Positions 17,712-28,932 of a stretch of 64,000 nucleotides of DNA are shown piece by piece. Source of the DNA: Diacronema lutheri (taxonomy: Eukaryota > Haptophyta > Pavlovophyceae > Pavlovales > Pavlovaceae); contig JAGTXO010000001.1 of the NCBI GenBank assembly GCA_019448385.1, positions 372,001-436,000 on the forward strand, given 5' to 3'. The notes below the pieces were generated by a model. It made no database searches. It saw only the letters and a program-made list of their open reading frames with translations, and was not told where the DNA came from. Position 1 is the first letter of the stretch; each line of letters begins with the position of its first letter. Both the position numbers and the translations under genes were made by a program.

Positions 17712-19231
17712 TCATTTGCTGCCGGCCTGGTCCATGAGCGCAAGCAGGTCGTCCGGCTCCGCCTCCCTCGCCTCGCGCGTAGACACATCCATCCCCGAGA
17801 TGAGCACATCAAGGTCGTGCCGCCGCGCGCCGCCATCCTTGCCCTTTAAGTCGATCGTGATCGTCTTGACCCTGCCGCCGCCCGTCGACCCACCGGGCTT
17901 GTCGAGCGAGTCGGGAAACAGGTTGATCTTAAACGGCGCAGCGGGCGCCGCCTCTGACGAGATGAGGGAGGCGAGCAAATTCAACTCGCCCTTTGCCGCG
18001 CTTGTCCGCTCGCCCGCCTGCCGCAATGCCGGCCGGGTAGCGCGCGGCAAAGGGTCGCGGCGAGGCGCGCTAGGCGCACGACTCGCTGCACGCGCGCGCG
18101 CGCGCGCGCAAGCCCTGCGCGTCCGTCGCTCGCCGCGCGCGCGCGCGCGTGCGCGCGTACGAGGATGCCATTGGCTTTCTCGGTGGAATCGGGGACGGGT
18201 GGAGGCGGCACGGCAGGCGGCGGCAAGAGCGTGGACGGGAGCGGCATGCTCGTCTGCGTCTCGGCAGCGGGCAACGTCCGCTCCTTGGAGTAGAGGTTGC
18301 CGCCCAGCTCGCACACGCGCTGCTCCATGGGCGGTGAGAGCGTCAGCTCGGCTGCGAGCGGGTGTGCGAAAGCATGGGTGCGCTTCTCACGCCCGTCCGC
18401 GCCATACGTGCGGGTTGTGCCCGGCACGGCCACGCCAGGCGGAAGCACGCCCTTCACGTTGACGACGATCGTGCCGTCGTTGCGCTGGATGCCGTCCTGC
18501 AGGAAGAGGCTCACCTTCACTTTGCGCCCCTGGAAAAATGAGCACAGTGATCGGCGCAGGCACTCCCACTCGCCAACGCCCATCGTGCTGTACACCTGTG
18601 CGGCGGGCCACGCGCGCAGCGCACGCGCGCCGAGCAGTCGGCATGGCGAGGGCGACGGGCTTGCGCGCGCCGGGCGCCGAGCGCGCGGCGTGCGGCGAGG
18701 CGCACCTGATGTACGCGCTCCTCGGCGGCGGCCACGAGCATGCCGACCTGCGCGTCGCCCACCTTGCTCTGCAGTGCGCGCAAGTGATTGAGCGTGACCT
18801 GCAGCATCTCCGCGGGATAGGAGCACGAGAGCAGCTGGTACTTGAAGCCCATAAGCATCAGATCAAAGAGCTTGTCCATCGAGGCCTCGTTGAGCCGCAT
18901 GATCGACGAGTGCGCGAGCCGGTCAAAGACCTGCCGCACGGATGCGACCGAGTAGATCTCCTGCGGCTTGAAGAGCTCGCCAACGAAGCTCGCGTTGTAC
19001 ATCGTGCGCGTCACGTCCGCCATGACTGGCGCGCGGAGGGGCACGCGCGCGCAGCGCGCGCGCGCGTGCGCGCACGATGTCAGCCGGCGGCCGGCGGCGC
19101 CGCGGCGGCGGCGCCTCGGCGCCGCGGCGCGCACCGCGTTGCCCCTTGTCCTTGGGCACATTTTGCGCCTCGAGGCGCTGCTCGAGGATGTAGACCATCT
19201 CGCCACCCATGTTGGTGATAAGGATGGGCAT
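17712..19231 (-). CDS. OSCP1: OSCP1 (NOR1) family protein
   Basis: Four exons: 19135-19231, 18706-19025, 18161-18595 and 17712-17990, with GT-AG introns of 109, 110 and 170 nt and matching phases, total 376 residues, close to the usual length. Diagnostic segments are ILITNMGGEMVYILEQRLEA, ELFKPQEIYSVASVRQVFDR, LAHSSIMRLNEASMDKLFDL and GFKYQLLSCSYPAEMLQVTL. The C-terminus DDLLALMDQAGSK matches the conserved family ending. OSCP1 is conserved in flagellated eukaryotes and is linked to cilia; the old transporter name rests on limited data. The start at 19231 is the conserved MPILITNMGG. It is divergent from PUS10, with 122 bp between the ATGs. Confidence 0.92.
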
Positions 19232-19353
19232 CGCGCGCGCCCCCATCTCCCGGCGGCCGCGAGCTGCGGCGACCGCGCCCACGAGAGAGACGCCGGTGCT
19301 CGAAAGCGTAAGCTTTCCTCTCTCTCTGTCTTTGGCTGATTTGTGCGGCAACC
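19232..19353. promoter_or_regulatory. OSCP1/PUS10 divergent promoter
   Basis: 122 bp between two start codons. A CT-rich stretch (about 19315-19332) lies just upstream of the PUS10 ATG. No TATA box is seen. Confidence 0.4.
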
Positions 19354-20933
19354 ATGCTGGACGTCACGCAGCGCGACGCGGCGGCGCGCCTCGCGCCCAC
19401 GCTGGGCGCGTTGGGCGTGTGCCCACGTTGCGTGCTCCGCTTCGCCGGCGTGAGCGATGAGGCGCAGTACGCTCGGTCGCAGGCCGACGTCTGGGCGGAG
19501 CTGCGCGGCGCGGCCGGCTCCGAGCCGGCGGCGCCGTGCGCTGAGGCGGGCGCGTGCTGCGTGTGCCTCGGCATGCTCGCGCTCGTGGACGATGCGGAGA
19601 GCGCGCCGCGGCTGCTCGCGGAGCTCACCGCCGCGTCGATCGGTGCGCGGCGCTTTGCCTTCGACGTGGCCATGCCGTCGTCCATCCTCGTGCGGCAGCG
19701 CGGCGCGTTCCTGCACGCGAACGCGAGCGTCGGCCGCGAGCGCATGCTGCGGTACGACGCGATCGTCGATGCCAAGGGCGTGCTGAAGGGGCAGTTCAGT
19801 GCGCAGGTTGCCGCCACGCTCGATGCGTTGCGCGACGACGCCTCGCCCTACCGCGTGCTCCTCACGGTCGAGCACGTCGCGTGCGAGCGCGAATCGGAGG
19901 CGATTGTCGACGCGAGCAGCAGAGGCGCGCGCGCTGACGGCGGCAAGCGGCAGCGGGTGAATGACCCGAGCGCCAGCTCAATGCGCTCGGTTCTCAAGGC
20001 ACTTTCCGAGCCCGACTGCCGCGCGCGCCTTGAGCGCGCCGGCCTTTGCCCGCCGCCCGCCGGCGTCACGCCGTGCAGCGCGTCGCTGCGCGCGTCCCAC
20101 GCGCCCGTCTGCATCGGCGGCCGTTACAACAAGTACTCGCGCGAGATGCCGCAGACGCCATGGTGGCTGGACAACGAGAAGCGCGGCATCTCCTCCGTGC
20201 AAGAGGAGCTGCAGACCGTGCTGCAGCCCGCGTACGCCGCGAGCGCCACTGTCTTCCATGGCGCCGGGCGTGAGGACGTCGACGTGCGCATGCTCGGCAG
20301 CGGCCGTCCATTCGTCATCGAGATGCAGGAGCCGGCGTGCCTCGAGCCGGGTACGGCGGTGGGCACGCCGCTCGCCGAGCTTGAGGCCGCGATCAACCTC
20401 GCCTCCGAGCACGTGCAGGTGCGCACCGCCGCGCCGCGCGTGGCCAGTACCGCTCGGCGTGCGCGCGGATTTCAAACGCCAAGCGCGCGCGCGCGACGCG
20501 CGTCGTTTCGCGCCCGCAGGTGAGCCAGCTGCGCGTCGTGCCGTCGAGCAGCATTGGCGACCTCGTGCGCGAGGGCGAGTCGGAGCACCGCAAGGCGTAC
20601 CGGTGCGTCGTGTGGCTCTCGCGGCGAGTGAGCGCGCGCGAGGTGGCGGACAAACTCGACGGCGCGGGCGAGGTGCTGCTCGAGCAGAGGACTCCGATCC
20701 GCGTGCTGCACAGGCGGCCGCTGCTCACGCGGCCGCGCACCGTGTACAGCATGCGCTCCGAGCTGCTCAACGGCCACTACCTCATGCTCGACCTGGTGAC
20801 GCAGTCCGGCACGTATGTCAAGGAGTTCGTGCATGGCGACTTTGGACGAACCCACCCAAATGTCGGCAGCCTGCTCGGCTGCTCGGCTGATATTCTGCAG
20901 CTCGACGTCCTCTCCATTCTTGACGAGCGTTAG
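19354..20933 (+). CDS. PUS10: tRNA pseudouridine synthase PUS10
   Basis: Two exons, 19354-20418 and 20520-20933, with a GT-AG intron of 101 nt in phase 0, giving 492 residues. The N-terminal THUMP-like region has paired cysteines (C23-C26 in CPRC and C68-C71). Family signatures follow: GRYNKYSREMPQTPWWLDNE, FHGAGREDVDVRMLGSGRPF, which contains the catalytic aspartate (about residues 308-310), and at the C-terminus YSMRSELLNGHYLMLDLVTQ, SGTYVKEFVHGDFGRTHPNV and LLGCSADILQLDVL. PUS10 makes pseudouridine in the T-arm of tRNAs. It converges on the next gene, whose stop lies 50 bp away. Confidence 0.95.
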
Positions 20934-20983
20934 CGTCATCTCTGAGTCTAAGCTCGGTCCACCATATCTGGACGAGGCTGAGG

Positions 20984-21928
20984 TCATCCCTGCGGTGCAG
21001 ATGCCACGTCCTCAATGACGAGCTTGCGCCGTGGGCGTGGCGCGTCGGACAGCAACACGCGCCCGCTCGGCGTCGTAGCGCGCGAGCCGCGCGGGCTGAA
21101 GTCAACGGTCTTGCGTCGCGCGCCCGAAGCGCGCGCCGGGCTCTGCTGCTGCTGCTGCGCGCCCGTGGCGAACGTGAAAAAGTCGCTGCCCAGCTGTGGG
21201 TGCGCGCCGAGCAGTGCGCGCGTGGCCGGCAGGGCGACCGCGCGAGCGATGAGTTCGGCATCCGTCACGCCCTCGCGCGCGGCGAGCAGCTCGAGCGGCC
21301 TCTCGCGCGCGGTGGCTGGGCGACGGCCGGGACGCAGCACGCGGGGCGAAGGCGCGGTTGGCGCAGACGCCGTGCACACGGGCGGCGCAGGCGACGGGAC
21401 GGGCTGCGGCGCCGAGACCGAGCCGCTGACACGCCGGGGCGGCAGAGGCGCGGACGCCGTGCCCGACGCGGCGGGGAGCAGCGCGCGGCCAGCGAGCGAC
21501 CAGCTGTTGCGCGGCGTCGGCAGTGAGCCCGATATCGGGACGCGTGGCGGCGGTGGTACGGGCACCCTCGGCTGGCCGCTCGCGCTGACCGGGGCGTCAG
21601 ACGCCCGCGCGACGCCGCCCAGCGTCAGGCCGCGCGCAAGGGCCGCTGCGGGCGCGTGGATCGCTGGCTGCGCGCCTGCGGCGCGGCTGGGCGGCGCCGA
21701 CAATGGGCGGCCCGCAGAGAAGGCGGCGGGCAGGTACGCGCGCATCAAGCCGTTGCGCGGCGACTGCGCGCGTCGCGCGCGAGGCGACGCGCGCGCTTCC
21801 CCCGCGCCGCCGTTGTCCTTGTCGAGCGGTGCGGTCGTGATCATCGCGTGCTGCGGTGGCGCGCTCGGCTCGTCCGTTGGCCAATGCCGCACGTGCGATG
21901 TCGGCGGCGTCGAGTCGTCGTCACCTCG

Positions 21929-21976
<48 letters not shown>

Positions 21977-23236
21977 GCCGCCGCTGCTGCTGCTGCTATC
22001 GCCCTGCCGCGCCTTTGATCCTCCCTCCTCCACCGAGCCCTCCTCCACCGAGCCCTCCTCCACCGAGCTCTCCGCCACCGAGCCCTCATCCACCGAGCTC
22101 TCGCCCGCCGAGCCGCGCGGCGCGCGCGCGCCGGGCGGCGCGCTGCCTGGAGGTGCAGCGTGCCCGAACCCGTTGAGTGACGACCTTCCGACGTGCGAGA
22201 GCCACGTGCGGCGCGGCGACGCCCGTCGACCCGCCGAGTGCGTCTTGCGAAGCGGCGTGTGCGGCGTGAGGAGGTCGAGCTGCACGAACGCGTGCACTGG
22301 CAACGAGGGCGCGCCAGCGGTGCGGTGGCGGTGCGGAGCGGATGGGTCGTGCGGTGCGGTGCGCGGCGCAGCGGCCGAGGCCGGGCGCGGGCTCGGCCTG
22401 CGCTGCGGCGGCTGCGGCTGCACGAGCGGCGTGATCTGCGTGCGGGCGTGCTGCGTCGGCGGTAGCGCGCCCGTGCCGATTGCCGGCTGGCCACTCGCCG
22501 GCGCGCCGGCTTCAGCAGCGACGCCGGCGCGCGAGGGCGCTGCAGGAGCGCGCGCGCGCATGGGCGTCAGGTGTGCGCGCGGCGGCTGTGGATCGGCCAG
22601 CGTAGGCGCATTCGACGCGCCCGCGGGGCGCCGCGGCTGCTCCGGCTGCGGCCGCGGCAGCTGATGCGGCTGTGCGCACGCGCGCGCGTCGTGCGGAAGC
22701 TGGCGCGGCGGCTGGTGCAGCGGCCTGGGCTGCTCGGGCTGCGGCGCCTTGGCAAGGCGCGCGGCGAGCAAATCAGGCCGATCCAGGTTCATCGCGATGA
22801 GCAGCTCATCTACCATCTCGCACGCGTGGTAGCGCGTGCGTGACTTTTCCGCGTCCGCGTACTTGTACTGTAGCCGGCCGCGCTTCTCGACGCAGTACTC
22901 GACGATCCACTGCTTGTGGTAGCAGCTGAGAGCAACGGCGACGAGCATTTGCACGAACGGCATCGGTCCCATCATCGGCGCGCCCTCCGTCGCGCCGAAG
23001 AAGATGGCGTCCACCGTCTCGCGCCCGAGGATGCCCGGATGGATGTCAAACACAGCGGCAAAGCGGAGGTAAGCGGCGTGGTCCAGGCCGCAGCGGCCTG
23101 CAAAATGGGCGTAGACGAGGTGCATCGCATGCGCGTAGTCGCGCAGTAGCGGCCCTACCTCGAGTAGCGTCCTCTGGTCCACCTCGACCGCCCCCAACGC
23201 TGGGCAACACAGCGTCGCCTCCATTGACCCGAGCAT
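20984..23236 (-). CDS. Hypothetical protein with helical N-terminal domain and disordered tail
   Basis: 750 residues from the ATG at 23236. The first 160 look folded: LLRDYAHAMHLVYAHFAGRC, LRFAAVFDIHPGILGRETVD, MPFVQMLVAVALSCYHKQWI. This pattern (a short helix pair, an F..fdI.PgiL..etvd.iF step, then a hydrophobic helix) recurs in large ciliate and algal flagellar proteins, but I cannot name a family. The remaining 590 residues are Pro/Ala/Ser/Arg-rich, with a poly-Ser run from a CTG repeat near 21.93-22.0 kb and ESSVDEGSV-type repeats near 22.03-22.11 kb. The C-terminus RRKLVIEDVASAPQG is basic then plain. It lies between convergent PUS10 and tandem NSUN5. Confidence 0.6.
21931..22110. repeat. 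CTG trinucleotide run and 21-bp Ser/Glu minisatellite
   Basis: A (CTG)n stretch at about 21931-22000 is followed by repeats of ACCGAGCCCTCCTCC-type units. Both are in frame in the minus-strand gene and code poly-Ser and SSVEEGS-like repeats. Confidence 0.8.
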
Positions 23237-23348
23237 CTCTCGGGAGAATCTCGGCTGAGAGGCTCTGATTTCCTCCAATCAGCGGCCGACAGGCTGATTA
23301 CTTTTCAGCTTCGTCGAACACCCGCAGTCGTCCCGGTGACGGTGACGG

Positions 23349-24767
23349 TCAGGCTGACCAGCGCGTCGTGGCCGTCGCCCGCGCGAGCACGCGCTGCAGG
23401 CGCAGCGGTCCGCGCGTAGCAAGCGCGAGCCGGCTGCGCCGCGCTGTCGTGAACGCCGCTCGCAATGCCGCCGGCCGCTCGAAGCGCGCGACAAAGAAGC
23501 CACCGCAGCCGTCCTCGGGGAGGCATCGGACGCACCGCGCGCAGAGCTCGTCGCTCAGCTCGACGCCCGCGTTTGGCAGCCCGCGGCGCGGCCAGGCGGG
23601 CAGCGCAACGCCCAGCCGCCAGCCGAGCGGCGCGACCGCGCCGAGCGCCGCGGCCACGACGCCCTCGTTCTCTGCCGCGTGCACCGAGCACGTCGAGTAG
23701 ACGACGACCGTCGCGCGCGGGAAGGAGAGCGCGTGGCACAGCACGCGCTGCTGCATCGCAGCGAGCGCGGCGATGCGCTCGGCCGGCGCGCTCGCATCCC
23801 CGCCGTTGGTGTCTGCGCTCTCGCCCTCGTCGGGTGCACCCAGTCGTCCGACAATGCCCGAACCCGAGCATGTCGGATCGACGAGCAGCGCGCGCACGCG
23901 CCGGTGGTCGGCGGGGCGGGCGGAGAGGAAATCGGCGTGACGCACCTCGACGATCGCGTGCGCGCCCGCCTCGCCCACCCGCCTGCTGAGCAGCTCGGCG
24001 CGGCGCGCGTCGCGCTCGAACGCGACGATGCGCCCGCGTGCGCCGACCGCGGCCGCGAGCTGTGTCGTCTTGTTGCCCGGCGCGGCGCACGCGTCGACGC
24101 AGCGCCAGCCGGGGCGCGCGCGCAGCGCGAGCACCGGCATGCACGACGCCTTGTCCTGCAAAATCGCCCGCCCGCTCGCCACCAGCTCGTGCGCGTGCAC
24201 GTCCGTGCCCGGCGGCAGGCGGAGAAGCGCGGGCACGTGCGGGTCGCGGCAGACTGACGGGTGCACGCGCGCGAGCGCGGCCTCGACCTGCTCGACGGTG
24301 GCCTTGAGCGTGTTCACGCGCACGTAGCGCGGCAGCTTTGGCGGTGGCGTGCGAGAGCGCGCCGCCGGGCCGAGCGCGGCAAACGCGGCCTTGAGCTGCT
24401 GCCGCCGCTTCAGCACGAGCGCGAGCGCCGAGCGCACCTCGGGCGCGCTCCGCCCAGGCCGCCGGTGGAGGCCCTGGCCGAGCAGGAGCTCGTACGCGAA
24501 GAGGCGCGCGGCCGCGCGCGCGAGCTCCGCGTTAGGCGCGGAGGCGCTGCCGGAGGCGGCGGCGGCAGCGCCGCCGCCCAGTTGCGCGTGCACGTCCGCA
24601 TCGCGCAGCGCGCGGTCAATGGCCTTGAGGTTGCGCAGCGTCTCGTGCACGAGCTTGAAGACCACGCGCTTCTGCTGCACGCGCGCGTCGAGGCAAAGAT
24701 TGCGCGCCGAACCGCGCCTCTGCACCACGCGCGCGAGGATCCCGGCCGCGCAGTTGTACGGCTCCAT
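23349..24767 (-). CDS. NSUN5: NSUN5/Rcm1-type rRNA m5C methyltransferase
   Basis: 472 residues, no intron needed. The N-terminus MEPYNCAAGILARVVQRRGS and KRVVFKLVHETLRNLKAID is typical of NSUN5. Motifs in order: LPRYVRVNTLKATVEQVEAA, GRAILQDKASCMP, the SAM site DACAAPGNKTTQLAAAVGAR (about 224-243), LLVDPTCSGSGIVGRL (about 294-309) and VYSTCSVHAAENE, whose cysteine is the usual nucleophile. The C-terminus has GGFFVARFERP. The family methylates one cytosine of large-subunit rRNA in the nucleolus. The ATG at 24767 is the conserved start. Only 149 bp separates it from the divergent FYVE gene. Confidence 0.93.
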   Translation of the reverse strand: MEPYNCAAGILARVVQRRGSARNLCLDARVQQKRVVFKLVHETLRNLKAIDRALRDADVHAQLGGGAAAAASGSASAPNAELARAAARLFAYELLLGQGLHRRPGRSAPEVRSALALVLKRRQQLKAAFAALGPAARSRTPPPKLPRYVRVNTLKATVEQVEAALARVHPSVCRDPHVPALLRLPPGTDVHAHELVASGRAILQDKASCMPVLALRARPGWRCVDACAAPGNKTTQLAAAVGARGRIVAFERDARRAELLSRRVGEAGAHAIVEVRHADFLSARPADHRRVRALLVDPTCSGSGIVGRLGAPDEGESADTNGGDASAPAERIAALAAMQQRVLCHALSFPRATVVVYSTCSVHAAENEGVVAAALGAVAPLGWRLGVALPAWPRRGLPNAGVELSDELCARCVRCLPEDGCGGFFVARFERPAALRAAFTTARRSRLALATRGPLRLQRVLARATATTRWSA

Positions 24768-24916
24768 CGTCGGCGCACGCACGCGCTCGGCGCGCGCGCC
24801 CACGCGCCCGTCACCCGGCCAAACTCTCACGTGCAACACGCTGTTGTTGAAACCGCAGCGTGTTTCGACAGGAGGGCGGCGATCCTAGCGAGCCGGCAGG
24901 TCAGGAGGGCGGCGCG
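24768..24916. promoter_or_regulatory. NSUN5/FYVE-SYLF divergent promoter
   Basis: 149 bp between two divergent start codons. No TATA box or other clear element is visible. Confidence 0.4.
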
Positions 24917-26143
24917 ATGGCGCACTCCTACTACGCGGCGGAGCCGTTCGTCTCGTACCCACCCAGCCCGTTCGCACAGGCCGACGACACGATCAGCAGC
25001 GGTCACACGCCGAGCGCGCCCAACGGCGCCGCGCCGCCACGCGCGCCGTACGCGCAGATCGCGCCGGCGCGCGCGCCGCCGCCGCCGGGGCTGGTGGCGG
25101 ACGAGTCGGGCGCGGGCGCGCGCGCGGAGCCGGCGTACGAGCCGTACCGCTCGGACGCGCAGCCGCCGCTTCAGAACTTGATGGCCGCGCAGCTCGCGGC
25201 CAACACGGGCGCGGCGGCCGTGCCGACCGTGCCGCCCGAGTGGGTGCCCGACGAGAAGGTCGTCGGGTGCATGCGCTGCGCCAAGCACTTCACACTGCTG
25301 GTGCGGCGGCACCACTGCCGGATGTGCGGCCGCATCTTCTGCTCTGACTGCTGCTCCAACTTTTCGCTCCTGCCGCGCCAGTTCAACCGCGCCGAGCCGC
25401 AGCGCGCGTGCGTGCGCTGCTTCGAGGTGCTGCTTCCGATGCAGCGGCAGCTCATGCTCTCCGTGTCGAAGGCGGCGCGCGACGGTGACTTCCGGCAGCC
25501 GGCGATTAACGCGCCCACCACGCGCTCGATGCGCAAGGAGATCGCCAAGGCGGCCGCGACGCTGGGCGAGTTTGGCAGCATGCCCGACGCGCGCATCCCG
25601 GCACAGCTGCTCGCAAACGCAAAGGGTGTCGCGTTCCTCACGACGCTCAAGGGCGGCTTCCTGTGGGCGGGCAAGCTGGGTACTGGCCTCGTCGTCGCGC
25701 GCAACGCGCAGACGGGCGGCTGGAGCGCGCCCTCCGCGCTCGGTGCCTTTGGCTTCTCCTTTGGGCTGCAGGCGGGCGGCGAGCTCAACTCGGTGCTGGT
25801 GCTGCTCAACACGGAGCACGCGCTCGCGGCCTTCTCGGGGAGCGGGCACGTCACCCTCGGCGCCGGCCTCTCCCTCGCGCTCGGCCCGTGGGGCCGCTCC
25901 GTCGAGGCCGAGGCCGGCGGCGGCGATGCCGGCGCGATCGCATGCTACTCGTATTGTTCGGCCAAGGGCGCGTTCGCCGGCGTTGCGATCGAGGGGTCGG
26001 TGATGTGGTGCCGCTCGGACCTCAACCAGACCTTTTACGGCCGGCCCGTCACGCCACGCCAGCTGCTCTCCGGCCAGATCCCACCGCCCAGGGCCGCGGC
26101 CCCGCTGTACCGCGCGCTCGACATGGCGACCGCGCCCCACTGA
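24917..26143 (+). CDS. FYVE and SYLF (Ysc84-like) lipid-binding protein
   Basis: 408 residues without introns. Residues 1-105 are Pro/Ala-rich and disordered. A FYVE zinc finger spans about 108-170: a WxxD-type start (WVPD), the RRHHCR core at 130-135 and eight cysteines (118, 121, 134, 137, 142, 145, 165, 168). This binds PI3P on endosomes. A SYLF domain follows (about 200-375): IPAQLLANAKGVAFLTTLKG, FLWAGKLGTGLVVARN, LGAFGFSFGLQAGGEL, VTLGAGLSLALGPWGRSVEA and SVMWCRSDLNQTFYGRPVT. SYLF domains bind phosphoinositides and, in Ysc84/SH3YL1, actin. FYVE-SYLF fusions are known in plants and protists. The ATG at 24917 lies in a fair start context. The 292 bp after its stop hold no gene. Confidence 0.93.
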   Translation: MAHSYYAAEPFVSYPPSPFAQADDTISSGHTPSAPNGAAPPRAPYAQIAPARAPPPPGLVADESGAGARAEPAYEPYRSDAQPPLQNLMAAQLAANTGAAAVPTVPPEWVPDEKVVGCMRCAKHFTLLVRRHHCRMCGRIFCSDCCSNFSLLPRQFNRAEPQRACVRCFEVLLPMQRQLMLSVSKAARDGDFRQPAINAPTTRSMRKEIAKAAATLGEFGSMPDARIPAQLLANAKGVAFLTTLKGGFLWAGKLGTGLVVARNAQTGGWSAPSALGAFGFSFGLQAGGELNSVLVLLNTEHALAAFSGSGHVTLGAGLSLALGPWGRSVEAEAGGGDAGAIACYSYCSAKGAFAGVAIEGSVMWCRSDLNQTFYGRPVTPRQLLSGQIPPPRAAAPLYRALDMATAPH

Positions 26144-26435
26144 GTCGGCGCGCGAGGGGCGGCGCGCGCGCCGCGCGACCGCTGCCGCGACGCGCAGGGC
26201 GACGAGCGAGGGCGAGCGGCTCGGGCGCTCGTCCGGCCCGGGGCCGGCCCGGCGCCGGTGGGCGGCGTGCCACTGTTTTGTGCCAGAGTGTGAGTGTGAA
26301 CCACCCGGGCTTGGTGTGTGACATCGTCCCAGCTGCTGCGCGACGTGCGTGGGATTTAGACGGCGCCCGACAGACCCTATATACGGCGCGGTCCGGGCTG
26401 GTCCGGCCAGTGTAAGGCTGAGAGTACGACCCGGG

Positions 26436-27095
26436 TCGTACAATCAAGGGTTAAAAGCCAGCCAATGAGCGCTCGAGGGGTCGGGGCGAGGCTTATGACG
26501 AGCCTAGGACCGAGACACCCTCCTGACCGGCCGATTTGGAGTAGAATTCGGGGTCGAGCGGGCGCGGCGGACGGAGGGCCCGAGCCGGGCCGACGGAGGG
26601 TCCGACCCCGGAATGCGGGCGACCGGAAGGGCTTGGGTGATTTACGCCTAGTAGAATAGAATGGCGGATTCCGGGGGGGCTCGCAACTGGCATCGCGCAA
26701 GCTGAGGCCCCCTGACTGACCGGACCGCGCCGAGTGCGCGTGCACCCCGTGGAGGGCGCGGCCAGTCGGACACTCTTCGCGACTGAGCTCGCCGCGGCAT
26801 ACCGTGCGCTGCGCCGGCGCGCTACTTGCCGTTGGCCGAGCTGCGGGTGTTGCGCACCGCCGTGTTGCGCAGCCAGCGGCTGGATGCGCCGGTGGCCGGA
26901 ACCTTGGCGCGCTTTGGCTAAGCGACCTCGGCCTGCACAGACTCGAACGCGTGCGTAAACTCGAGGCGTTGCAGGTGGCGAGCACGTGAGTTCGCGTAGG
27001 AGGTCTTGTACTCGGTGGCCTGACTGTCGACCGACGAGAGCTTGGGCGAGTTCGGCGGCACGTTGGCTCACTTGGGCTCGGTGCGCGGCTCTGCC

Positions 27096-27128
<33 letters not shown>

Positions 27129-28049
27129 CTTCGGACTCGCTGCCCGGCTCTGCCTGTGCGGGCGCGATGCACTCGGACTCGATGCCCGGCTCTGCCTTCG
27201 TGGGCGCGGTCGCGGGCACGGGCGCGCCCTCGACCCCGTCGCGGTTGAAGACATCGAACTCGACGCACACGCCGTGGTCCTTGAAGTCGGTGGCCTCGCT
27301 GTCGTTCGCGTAAGCCTCGGGCGAACTCGCAACGAGCGACGACATCTCGGCGTGGAGCCAGCACATCTCATGCTGCACCGCGTGTTCAGGTTCTCGAGCG
27401 CTCCGTTGAAAGAGTCACTCTCACCGAGGCGCTCGCTGCACCACACCAGATAGCCATCGAGCTTGTGAGCGTGCTCGTGCGCCCGTGCGAGGTCCTTGGG
27501 GAGCGCGTCGGCGCGCGCGCACATGCCGTCGCATGACTTGGCCGGTGTCATGCTGTGCTTCCAAGGCCTGGTGCTCGGCGTTGAGCGTGTCGTGATCCTC
27601 GCGAACGAGCTGCAACCAGCTGCAGCAGCCGCGCGACGCCGCTGTCGCCGACGATGCGCTGGAGCATGTGGCCCATGAGGTGTGCGCGGCACATGGCGAG
27701 CGCCACATTTTTGCGCAGCAGCGCGAGGATCCGGGCGCCGCGGACGAGCCGGCCCATGCACTTGAGCGCGTAGATTCGGCCGCACATGCACGCGCCGACG
27801 ACCGAGTCGGCGGGCCCGCCGTCGAGCCAAAAGTTGGCCTCGGCCGCATCGCGGCGGCGGGCGACGCGCTGAAGGATGCGCACGCGGTAGTGCCGGTCGA
27901 CGAGCAGCTCGTCGCCGAAGATCTCGTCGGGCAGCAGCTCGGAGACGTTCTGGGGGTACATGCTGTGCGAGCGTGCACGCGACGAGATCTCGTCGGGCGT
28001 GCCGTCCGTTCGTTCAGAGCAGAGCGCGTCGGACCGGCAGACAGACGAT
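26436..28049 (-). mobile_element. Interspersed repeat family, copy B (inverted)
   Basis: Reverse-complement copy of 14565-16423 without the 241-bp R3 insertion. The shared ends are sharp: TCGTACAATCAAGGGTTAA-side at 26436 and GACGAT-side at 28049. It keeps the same gene-like pieces and frame changes as copy A. It has an extra in-frame Pro/Arg stretch and small differences throughout. It stops exactly at the ATG of a short plus-strand ORF. No target duplication is visible. Confidence 0.75.
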
Positions 28050-28251
28050 GCAGCGCGCGAAGGCACCTGCGGCGCGCGGCGTGGCCTCGCGTGCCGTCAC
28101 GAAGCCGCCTGCGCGCACTGCGGAGGCGGCGAGCGCGACGAGGGCGGGCGCGGACGAGGTGCTGAGCGGCGTCACGTACGCGCCCTCGCTCGCCGAGCTC
28201 GACGCCGCGGCGCTGACGATGCGCGCGGCGTACCACACCGACCGCCCCTGA
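28048..28251 (+). CDS. Small hypothetical protein
   Basis: A 67-residue frame from the ATG at 28048, beginning MQRAKAPAARGVASRAVTKP and ending SLAELDAAALTMRAAYHTDR-P before TGA. The last 30 residues look like a real folded or helical sequence. No family is recognised. Repeat B abuts its first codon, so the original start may be lost. Confidence 0.35.
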   Translation: MQRAKAPAARGVASRAVTKPPARTAEAASATRAGADEVLSGVTYAPSLAELDAAALTMRAAYHTDRP

Positions 28252-28380
28252 GACGATGCGCGGCGCCCGCGGAGGACTGGTCCGTTGGCGCGCAAACCGT
28301 GGGCGAAAGGGCGCGAAGCCAACGGCCGTCCGCGCACGTTCAAACGCGCGCATACGGGTGGCATCCTCCCACCTTCGGCG

Positions 28381-28691
28381 CCGCTTTCTAAAAGGGTGTA
28401 GGGTGTAGGGTGTAGGATGCAAAACAAGCCCTCCCCACATTTGGGCCCGACGTCATTCCTTCTTCGAAGCCGTGACGTTACTCACATACGAGTACCTTTA
28501 CTTAGTGTAGGATGTATCTATTCTCTAGGTATTTGCATAGTGTAGGGTGTAGGATAAGTACGGTTATGAAAGTCCCATAGGGGGGAGAAGGAATGACGCT
28601 GTGACGAAAGAAGGAATGACGTCGGGCCCAAATGTGGGGAGGGCTTGTTTTGCATCCTACACCCTACACCCTACACCCTTTTAGAAAGCGG
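28381..28691 (+). mobile_element. MITE-like hairpin element, copy 1
   Basis: 311 bp with terminal inverted repeats of about 83 bp, beginning CCGCTTTCTAAAAGGGTGTA and ending with its complement. Each arm has a (TGTAGGG)3-like array, then GCAAAACAAGCCCTCCCCAC. The asymmetric core contains CATACGAGTACCTTTACTTA. No coding capacity. Confidence 0.75.
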
Positions 28692-28932
28692 CGGCGCCTC
28701 GGAGCATGGCGGCTCGACAGCATGGCGCCTCGACAGCATGGCGTCGTCCAGCGTGGCGTCCAGGATGGCGACTGCGCCCGGGCCGTGACGCCGCGACGTC
28801 GTTCGGCTGCGTCACGGAGGAGCGCCATCCGTGCGCCACGGAGGAGCGGCAGGACCACGACGCGGCGTGACGCTGGACGACGCCATGCTGTATAGGCGCC
28901 ATGCTGTCGAGCCGCCATGCTCTGAGGCGCCG

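Noticed and set aside
26370-26385. TATATA box near 26.38 kb as a promoter
   Set aside because: The downstream plus-strand sequence is repeat B with no start codon in position, so no gene is driven by it.
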